From an uncultured Porphyromonadaceae bacterium (GTDB lineage: Bacteria; Bacteroidota; Bacteroidia; Bacteroidales; Muribaculaceae), in assembly GCA_905193995.1 (NCBI GenBank), contig CAJJQT010000129.1, positions 1 through 5,886 on the forward strand: a DNA stretch of 5,886 nt. Reading direction: 5' to 3'. A program made the translations under genes and the position numbers. Below the pieces are notes generated by a model. That model ran no database searches, was not told the origin of the DNA, and saw only the letters and a program-made list of their open reading frames with translations. Shown here one piece after another: positions 1 through 4,694 of the stretch (its first letter is position 1; each line of letters opens with the position of its first letter).

Positions 1-1
1 C

Positions 2-703
2 TACGCCAATGTCAACGGCGTGTGGAACGTCCGCGCCATGAACATGGTGTCGTTCCCCTTCCGGAACAAGCACTGGACGTTCAACAACCACGCCATGCTT
101 TACTTCTCCAACGCCGTGGGCTTCACTGACGGCGAACGCAACCGGTCGCAGTCGTTCCAGCTTGACCTGCGCCCCGGGCTCGCCTTCCGGCCGGACGACT
201 TCGAGGCCGAGCTGCGCCCCCGCTATACACTGCAGACGGTCCACAACACCGTGCAGGAGTCGGGTAACCGCACGGTCCATTCCTACGGTGGCAACCTGTA
301 CCTTTCGTACAGCACCCCGGTGGGCATCGTCCTCAACTCGGACCTGAGCTTTACCGCCACACGCGGCTATGCCACCGGCTTCGACGAAAACCGCTGGCAG
401 TGGGACGCCTCCATAGCCTATGAGATGCTGCGCGACCGGTCGCTGACGCTGTCGCTCAAAGCGTACGACATTCTGGGCCAGCAGAGCAACATACGGCGTA
501 CCACGAACGCCAACTACATCGACGATGTGCGCACCAATTCGCTCGGCCGCTACGTCATGGTGACGCTGAGCTATAAGTTCAATACGTTCGGCAAGGGCAA
601 CATGCCGCAGGACCGCAATGAATACCGCTTCGGCCCGGGCGGCCCTCCGCCCGGAGGCCGGCCACCCGGAGGGCGCCCGCCCGGCGGACGGCCACCGTTC
701 TGA
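2..703 (+). CDS. Outer-membrane beta-barrel protein (OMP_b-brl_3 / TonB-receptor-like), C-terminal part
   Basis: This is the 3' part of a larger gene. The frame is open to the left edge, so the GTG at 20 is only an internal codon; 233 codons are visible, ending in TGA at 701-703. The protein alternates aromatic and polar residues as in transmembrane beta strands. Near its end it carries the RWQWDASIAYEML, LKAYDILGQ, NYIDDVRTNSLGRY and VTLSYKFNTFG segments that I recognise from the C-terminal barrel of Bacteroidetes CarboxypepD_reg/OMP_b-brl_3 proteins. Family members sit in the outer membrane and are TonB-receptor-like; the substrate is unknown. After the last strand comes a hydrophilic tail of about 35 residues ending in Gly/Pro/Arg repeats and a final Phe. 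Full-length relatives are typically 750-950 residues, so most of the gene, including any signal peptide and plug-like domain, lies outside. The family call is fairly sure; the cargo cannot be inferred. Confidence 0.85.
   Translation, partial: YANVNGVWNVRAMNMVSFPFRNKHWTFNNHAMLYFSNAVGFTDGERNRSQSFQLDLRPGLAFRPDDFEAELRPRYTLQTVHNTVQESGNRTVHSYGGNLYLSYSTPVGIVLNSDLSFTATRGYATGFDENRWQWDASIAYEMLRDRSLTLSLKAYDILGQQSNIRRTTNANYIDDVRTNSLGRYVMVTLSYKFNTFGKGNMPQDRNEYRFGPGGPPPGGRPPGGRPPGGRPPF
641..700 (+). repeat. Four tandem 15-bp units encoding a G-x-P-P-G tail
   Basis: Four in-frame five-codon units at 641, 656, 671 and 686 encode GPPPG, GRPPG, GRPPG and GRPPF, forming the extreme C terminus of the barrel protein. 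Synonymous codons differ between units (Arg CGG, CGC, CGG; Gly GGC, GGA, GGG), so the repeat is better conserved as protein than as DNA. Similar Gly/Pro/Arg-rich tails after the last barrel strand occur in other Bacteroidetes members of this family. The tail would face the periplasm if the last strand closes the barrel in the usual way; its function is unknown. Confidence 0.8.
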
Positions 704-797
704 CACTGACATACAACCCAAACGGCGGCGCGCCTATGGTTCACTGAAAATGCCGCCGCAATAGATAAAAATTTTTCATAAGTTGATTTGTGTGATA

Positions 798-831
798 GGG
801 TCGGTCTTCGTGAGAAGCCCGGCCCTTTTTT
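798..831 (+). terminator. Rho-independent terminator of the barrel gene
   Basis: A seven-pair outer stem (798-804 with 819-825, one G-U pair), a T-C mismatch, a four-pair inner stem (806-809 with 814-817) and a GTGA tetraloop (810-813) are followed directly by six T residues at 826-831. This is a textbook intrinsic terminator for plus-strand transcription, 95 bases after the stop codon of the barrel gene. It lacks a T tract on the opposite strand, so it looks one-directional. Confidence 0.88.
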
Positions 832-923
832 CAATTCAAAATTTATAATTAAAAATTACGAAATAATAACGAGAGTCCTACATAAGAGATAGCAGACTCT
901 ATGATGTGCGCGCAACTTCTGGC

Positions 924-941
924 GCAGGCTGGAAAGCCTGC
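924..941. repeat. Perfect hairpin with GGAA loop, REP-like unit 1
   Basis: Seven perfect base pairs (924-930 with 935-941) close a GGAA loop (931-934). The left arm and loop share the word CAGGCnGGAAA with the hairpin at 1051-1066. There is no T tract, so it is not an intrinsic terminator. It could be part of a dispersed palindromic repeat; this window alone cannot show copy number. Confidence 0.5.
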
Positions 942-1050
942 TCTCCTGGCATCCACGGTGCGAAATTTTCGGGCATTCGATTTTTTAATATCTATTATAT
1001 GTTGTGGATTGGGAATTAACGCGGAGAATTTGTTGTATTGATGTAGTTGC

Positions 1051-1066
1051 CAGGCGGGAAACCGCC
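1051..1066. repeat. Perfect hairpin with GAAA tetraloop, REP-like unit 2
   Basis: Five GC-only pairs (1053-1057 with 1062-1066) close a GAAA tetraloop (1058-1061), a stable GNRA-type loop if transcribed. A second short complement (GCC at 1049-1051 and GGC at 1072-1074) may extend it with a bulge. The word CAGGCGGGAAA starting at 1051 matches CAGGCTGGAAA starting at 925 at 10 of 11 positions. Confidence 0.5.
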
Positions 1067-1141
1067 CCGACGGCTGCATATCTCTCTGCCTTTGTGTCGA
1101 GTAGTGATACTGGGCGCAGGGGTTCTCATAAATAAATAGTT

Positions 1142-1161
1142 GAAACGTCGGGCGACGTTTC
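1142..1161 (-). terminator. Perfect nine-pair hairpin downstream of dus, possible 3' end signal
   Basis: The arms at 1142-1150 and 1153-1161 are perfect complements separated by two bases (in practice an eight-pair stem with a four-base loop). It lies 32 bases beyond the dus stop codon. On the minus strand it is followed by an AT-rich stretch reading AACTATTTATTTA. That is not a clean T tract, so this is either a weak terminator or transcript-end stabiliser for dus, or another palindromic repeat unit. A related GTCGGGAACGTCG segment lies next to it at 1170-1182. Confidence 0.35.
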
Positions 1162-1193
1162 CGGCGCGCGTCGGGAACGTCGCTTTGCGATAA

Positions 1194-2144
1194 TCATTCT
1201 CCACGGAGGGCGGCGGCGACGGCGGCGGTGTAGGCGTCGAGAGTGCGCGCCTTGAGGATGCGGCGGCAGGCACGGCGGCCGACCGCCGGTTCGAGGTATT
1301 CCCAGAACGGCCGCAGGCCTGCGAGAAGCTGTGCCGGGCCGCAAAGGCGCGCGGCAAGACGCTCGCTGTAGCGCCTGTGCAGATCACCCAAAGCGGAGAG
1401 GCGGTCGGCTGTCCCCCACTCTGCTCCTGTGCGCCATTCGGCGGCGATCCATGGTGCGGCAAGTAGTCCGCGCCCTATCATCACGCCCAACAGATCGGGA
1501 AATGCAGCGAGCAGACGGCGGATGTCGGCAGCAGAGCGGATGTCGCCGTTGTAGATGACGGGATGACCGAGCCGCGGGGCAAGACGCCCGAAGGCGTCAA
1601 GGTCGACTTCGCCGCCGTACTGCTGGCGGGCGGTGCGCGGATGCACCGTGACGTGCCGCAACGGCATGTCACGAAGCACGGAGACAAGCGCGAGGCTTTC
1701 GTCGGGGGACTCGACGCCGAGGCGCATCTTCACAGAGTATTCCACATCCGTGTCGGCGGCGATGCGTGGAGCTATGGCGGCGAGCACATCGGGACGCCGC
1801 AGCAGGCCGCTCCCGCGGCCACGGCGCACCTGCGGCGCGAAGGGGCAGCCGAGATTCAGGTCGATACGGCGCGCCCCCATGTCGCGCAGATGTCCGGCGA
1901 GCAGGTCGAACTCGCCGACGGAGCCGAAGATGATCTGCGGCACGGTCGGCACAGGCGCTTTCAAGGCTGCGGCAGCATCGCGCAGGCCGCGGGAGTCGGG
2001 ACGGCCGCCGTCGACGCGCAGAAAAGGCGTGTAGAAGCAGCCGACGGCCTCGTCGCCGAAGACTTCTGCGTAGGCGGCGCGGTATTCGGGCCCCGTATAG
2101 CCCTGCAACGGCGCGAAGTGTATGTCGAACTCAGCGTGACGCAT
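1194..2144 (-). CDS. dus: tRNA-dihydrouridine synthase
   Basis: A 316-residue FMN-dependent TIM-barrel enzyme that reduces specific uridines in the tRNA D-loop (or nearby) to dihydrouridine using NAD(P)H. Motifs in order: FMN-binding APLQGYT (11-17); Gln70 in VPQIIFGS; LNLGCP with the catalytic Cys100; the GSGLL loop (111-115); VKMRLG with Lys139; VHPRT with His168; YNGDI (198-202); and the phosphate-binding MIGRGLL (222-228). A short helical tail follows. The length fits a compact Dus protein. The GCP, K, H and NGD residues needed for FMN binding and catalysis are all present, so it should be active. Which of the DusA/B/C specificities applies cannot be read from sequence alone. The ATG at 2144 is chosen because the TIM-barrel FMN motif begins ten residues later and a -7 promoter box lies just upstream. 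The gene is very GC-rich, which produces long antisense open frames. It stands alone, divergent from the EamA transporter. Confidence 0.9.
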   Translation of the reverse strand: MRHAEFDIHFAPLQGYTGPEYRAAYAEVFGDEAVGCFYTPFLRVDGGRPDSRGLRDAAAALKAPVPTVPQIIFGSVGEFDLLAGHLRDMGARRIDLNLGCPFAPQVRRGRGSGLLRRPDVLAAIAPRIAADTDVEYSVKMRLGVESPDESLALVSVLRDMPLRHVTVHPRTARQQYGGEVDLDAFGRLAPRLGHPVIYNGDIRSAADIRRLLAAFPDLLGVMIGRGLLAAPWIAAEWRTGAEWGTADRLSALGDLHRRYSERLAARLCGPAQLLAGLRPFWEYLEPAVGRRACRRILKARTLDAYTAAVAAALRGE

Positions 2145-2145
2145 G

Positions 2146-2157
2146 ACTTTGCAAAGT
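2146..2157. repeat. 12-bp perfect palindrome between dus and the transporter gene
   Basis: ACTTTGCAAAGT is self-complementary and sits directly upstream of the dus start, overlapping its -7 box. It may bind a dimeric regulator, or may simply result from the TTTG promoter element read in both directions; on the plus strand the same site reads TGACTTTG, one mismatch from the -7 consensus. Confidence 0.4.
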
Positions 2158-2159
2158 TA
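2152..2159 (-). promoter_or_regulatory. Bacteroidetes -7 promoter box for dus
   Basis: Read on the minus strand this is TAACTTTG, an exact match to the Bacteroidetes primary-sigma -7 consensus TAnnTTTG. Its last base lies seven bases before the dus ATG, so transcription would start at or within a few bases of the start codon, giving a very short or leaderless mRNA. A -33 TTG element at the usual spacing is not clear (candidate TTG at 2185-2183 is slightly far; TTTG at 2175-2172 is too close). The box overlaps the 12-base palindrome at 2146-2157. Confidence 0.5.
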
Positions 2160-2196
2160 CGCAATCCGGGCCAAACTTAGCGCAAGGCTGCCGTGT

Positions 2197-2202
2197 TATA
2201 AT
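2197..2202 (+). promoter_or_regulatory. TATAAT-like element upstream of the EamA gene
   Basis: A TATAAT hexamer ends 26 bases before the ATG of the transporter gene, in an AT-rich patch within an otherwise GC-rich divergent intergenic region (2145-2228). No matching -35 or -33 element is evident, and Bacteroidetes promoters normally use TAnnTTTG, so this is only a candidate. Confidence 0.25.
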
Positions 2203-2228
2203 ATGCAGGACTAAACTTTTTCAAAATC

Positions 2229-3185
2229 ATGCAGGAAACTCCGACTCAAAAACCCGACTCCGGCCTGTCAGTGCGAGACATGGTCATCGGCAACGGGTGC
2301 ATACTGCTGGCCACGATATTCTTCGGCGTCAACATACCCATAGTAAAGGAACTCGTGCCGCACTGGATGTCGGCCGACGCCGTGACGGCGGTGCGACTCA
2401 TAGGCGGCTGCGCGCTGATGTGGCTGGCGTCGCTGTTCATCCGGACTGAGCCGATCGAAGGCGGCGACTGGACGCGTCTGTTCTTCGGCGGGGCGGTAGG
2501 GCTGTTCTCGTTCATGTATCTGTTCAATCTGTCGCTGCGCTACGCCGACCCGATCGACGTGTCGATCATCATGACGCTTCCACCGGTGTTCGTGGTGCTG
2601 TACCACATCATATTCCAGCGCGCGCGGCCCGCGCTGCTTGAATATATCGGCATAGCGGCGTCATTTGCCGGCGCGGTACTCGTCATCCTGTGCGGGCACG
2701 ACAATGCTGGATCGCACAACCTGCTGGGAGAGCTGCTTGCGCTGGCGTCGACGATATGCTATGCGTTCTATCTTGTGGTGATGGAAGAACCGAGCAAAAA
2801 GTACCGTCCGCTGTCGACACTGCGCTGGGTATTCCTGTTCGCGGCTCTTCCGGCGCTGCTGCTGTTGCCGCAACTGATTCACTCGCATCTGATCCAGGGA
2901 CATGCCGGCACACTGCCGTGGGTGTGGATCGGATTCATACTGCTGTGCCCGACATTTCTGTCGTACTTTCTGATCGCGCCTGCCGACAGGCTGATCGGCA
3001 GCGAGCTCGTGTCGATATACCAGTATCTGGTGCCGGTGGTGGCCGCCGTCGCTTCGGTCATCATGGGCATAGCGCGCATCATTCCCGTTCAGATTGCCGC
3101 CATGGCCGTGATCATTGGCGGAATGGTAGCCACCAATATAGGCAAGCGCCGCCGCAAGCAAAGCCTGCAGCGGCGCCCTCAGTAG
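2229..3185 (+). CDS. EamA/DMT-superfamily inner-membrane transporter
   Basis: A 318-residue protein with about ten hydrophobic helices, near residues 17-38, 49-71, 82-101, 108-129, 136-156, 164-185, 197-216, 228-250, 257-280 and 284-304, matching two EamA five-helix repeats. Supporting features are the FFGVNIPIVK helix 1, the VRLIGG segment in helix 2, and the ends of the two halves (GIAASFAGAVLVI at 141-153 and the GGMVATNIGKRRRK end at 297-310). The lysine/arginine-rich C terminus suits a cytoplasmic end. EamA proteins are drug/metabolite exporters or importers of small molecules; the substrate cannot be predicted. The start at 2229 gives a short polar N terminus before helix 1; an upstream ATG at 2203 opens only a three-codon frame. 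No Shine-Dalgarno sequence is seen, as is usual in Bacteroidetes. It ends in tandem TAG TAG. It is divergent from dus and convergent with nuoN, so probably a single-gene unit. Confidence 0.88.
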   Translation: MQETPTQKPDSGLSVRDMVIGNGCILLATIFFGVNIPIVKELVPHWMSADAVTAVRLIGGCALMWLASLFIRTEPIEGGDWTRLFFGGAVGLFSFMYLFNLSLRYADPIDVSIIMTLPPVFVVLYHIIFQRARPALLEYIGIAASFAGAVLVILCGHDNAGSHNLLGELLALASTICYAFYLVVMEEPSKKYRPLSTLRWVFLFAALPALLLLPQLIHSHLIQGHAGTLPWVWIGFILLCPTFLSYFLIAPADRLIGSELVSIYQYLVPVVAAVASVIMGIARIIPVQIAAMAVIIGGMVATNIGKRRRKQSLQRRPQ

Positions 3186-3199
3186 TAGGGTAATTTCTT

Positions 3200-4678
3200 T
3201 TATCGGATGAAGAACATACCGAGCTCGCTGTTGGAGGCGAGTTCGATAAGTGTGTCGTAGACGGGGCTTACGAGGCCGAGGAATATGATGCCAGCGACGG
3301 CGATCCACATGCCCAGGCGCTCGCTGCACGACGAGCGGAAGGGTCCGACGACACATTCCTCCTCGCTGATGAACATTGCCTTGACGACGAGCAGATAGTA
3401 GTAGAGCGACACGATGGTGTTGATCAACGCTATCAGCACGAGGACGTAGATGGCTGCACTCGCGCCCTGCAGAGCTCCGGTGAAGATGAAGAACTTGGAG
3501 AAGAAGCCTGCGAACGGCGGGATACCGGCGAGCGAGAACATGGCCAGCATCATGGTGAAGGCCAGACGCGGATTGGTGCGGTAGAGGCCGCGGTAGTCGT
3601 CCATCGACACCTTGCCGGTGGCATTCTCGATCGCGCCGATGACGCCGAATGCGCCGAGGTTGGAGAAGATGTAGACCAGGATGTAGAACATCATGGCGGC
3701 GACGCCGAGGGTATTGTAGGCGATGATGCCGAGCATGATGTAGCCGGCCTGGGAGATCGACGAGAAGGCCAGGAAGCGCTTCATGTTGCGCTGACGGATG
3801 GCGAAGAGGTTACCGACGGTGATCGTGAGAATGATCAGCGCGTAGAGCATCCACTCCCAGACACGACTGTAGAACGAGCCGAACACCTGGCAGAGAACGA
3901 CCATGAACGCAAAGGCGGCAGCGCCCTTGGATATTACCGACAGATACGAGGTGACCGAGGTCGGAGCACCCTGGTATACGTCGGCGGTCCAGAGGTGAAA
4001 CGGCACAAGCGAGAGCTTGAAGCCGATGCCTGCGATGACGAATGCCAGCGCCATGACGAGCAGCATTGAGTTGTGGCCGAACAGGGCCAGATAGATCTTG
4101 TCGAAGTAGAGCGAGCCCGAGAGGCCGTAGACGAACGAGAGGCCCATCATGAACACAGCCGACGAGAAGACGGCGGTGAGCATGTACTTGACGGCCGCTT
4201 CGTGGCTTTCGTAGCGGTTCTTGTCGAAGGCAACCATAGCAGCCAGCGGCAGCGAGGCGCATTCAAGACCGATGACGAACACCAGGAAGTGACGGGCCGA
4301 CACCATCAGATACATGCCGAAGAGCGTCACCATGAGCAGTTCGTAGAACTCGCCGCGGCGCATGGTCATCTGCTCGCTGTTGGCCCACTTGACCGACTGT
4401 ATCAGCACGATGACCATACCGATGTTGAGAATATTCTTGATACCGGCCACTACGGGCGATGTCTCGTACATGCCGGCGAAGGCGGTGGTGTCGGCGGTGA
4501 CGCCCAGGCAGCAGCCCAGGCAGCCGCAGACGGTGGCGGCGAGCATGAGCACCGCGGTGAACGCGGGGAGCCCCTTCTGCGCCTTGCGCGGCATGAACAA
4601 GTCGTAAAGGAACACCAGCAGGAAGATAACCAGCACGGCCAGTTCCTGTTTCATTGCTAAAAACTGTGAGTAATCCAT
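3200..4678 (-). CDS. nuoN: NADH-quinone oxidoreductase subunit N
   Basis: A 492-residue antiporter-like membrane subunit of respiratory complex I, part of the proton-pumping arm. Its length matches NuoN (about 480-500). The polytopic Proton_antipo_M core carries the expected charged residues: Glu139 in GLECASLPL (TM5), Lys164 in AAVKYMLT (TM6), Lys221 in GFKLSLVPFHLWTADVYQGAP (TM7), Lys251 in SVISKGAA (TM8) and Lys395 in GFFSKFF (TM12). These correspond to the essential residues known in E. coli NuoN. The QRNMKRFLAFSSISQAGY segment (296-313) is also typical. The start at 4678 (MDYSQFL) is preferred over Met9 because it gives the usual short lead before helix 1 and sits 16 bases after the nuoM stop, consistent with one transcript. 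It is the last gene of the visible operon, and its stop lies 14 bases from that of the convergent transporter gene, with no clear terminator between. Codon use is strongly GC-biased: 3 of 62 leucines use TTA or TTG. Confidence 0.96.
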   Translation of the reverse strand: MDYSQFLAMKQELAVLVIFLLVFLYDLFMPRKAQKGLPAFTAVLMLAATVCGCLGCCLGVTADTTAFAGMYETSPVVAGIKNILNIGMVIVLIQSVKWANSEQMTMRRGEFYELLMVTLFGMYLMVSARHFLVFVIGLECASLPLAAMVAFDKNRYESHEAAVKYMLTAVFSSAVFMMGLSFVYGLSGSLYFDKIYLALFGHNSMLLVMALAFVIAGIGFKLSLVPFHLWTADVYQGAPTSVTSYLSVISKGAAAFAFMVVLCQVFGSFYSRVWEWMLYALIILTITVGNLFAIRQRNMKRFLAFSSISQAGYIMLGIIAYNTLGVAAMMFYILVYIFSNLGAFGVIGAIENATGKVSMDDYRGLYRTNPRLAFTMMLAMFSLAGIPPFAGFFSKFFIFTGALQGASAAIYVLVLIALINTIVSLYYYLLVVKAMFISEEECVVGPFRSSCSERLGMWIAVAGIIFLGLVSPVYDTLIELASNSELGMFFIR

Positions 4679-4694
4679 TGTTTGACTTTCTTAT

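Larger units (their letters stand above)
704..1193. other. Gene-free intergenic region between the barrel gene and dus
   Basis: No convincing coding sequence lies here. Seen from left to right: an inverted repeat of seven bases (723-729 with 752-758, 22-base loop); an intrinsic terminator (798-831); an AT-rich tract (about 832-870); a six-base inverted repeat (872-877 with 895-900); and three compact hairpins described separately. Base composition swings sharply between AT-rich and GC-rich patches, unlike the uniformly GC-rich genes on both sides. The short open frames on the minus strand here (for example 849-1079) show no recognisable domain and run across the hairpins. I see no tRNA or rRNA. 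A small RNA cannot be excluded. Confidence 0.65.

Noticed and set aside
723..758. Inverted repeat after the barrel gene as a first terminator
   Set aside because: The stem is good but the loop is 22 bases and no direct T tract follows; the hairpin at 798-831 is a much better terminator.
849..1079. 76-codon open frame on the minus strand in the intergenic region
   Set aside because: No recognisable domain, it crosses the hairpin repeats, has mixed composition and no promoter-like signal; most likely chance.
1016..1462. 148-codon minus-strand open frame overlapping the end of dus
   Set aside because: It runs in a different frame through the clear dus coding sequence and is a by-product of high GC content.
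1563..2180. 205-codon plus-strand open frame antisense to dus
   Set aside because: It lies entirely opposite a well-supported enzyme gene with all catalytic motifs; long antisense frames are expected in such GC-rich codons.
2203..2214. Three-codon upstream frame (ATG CAG GAC TAA) before the transporter, repeating the first bases of the real start
   Set aside because: Too short to judge; ATGCAGGA recurring 26 bases apart can be coincidence and there is no sign of a leader-peptide attenuator.
3146..3176. Seven-pair inverted repeat at the end of the transporter gene as a terminator
   Set aside because: It lies inside the coding sequence, has a 17-base loop, and the nearest T run is more than ten bases past the stem.
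2661..3356. 231-codon minus-strand frame opposite the transporter gene and crossing into nuoN
   Set aside because: Shadow of two genuine genes; Arg/His/Gln-rich translation with no motif.
4073..4660. 195-codon plus-strand open frame antisense to nuoN
   Set aside because: Low-complexity, charge-rich translation typical of the reverse of a membrane protein; nuoN on the other strand is certain.
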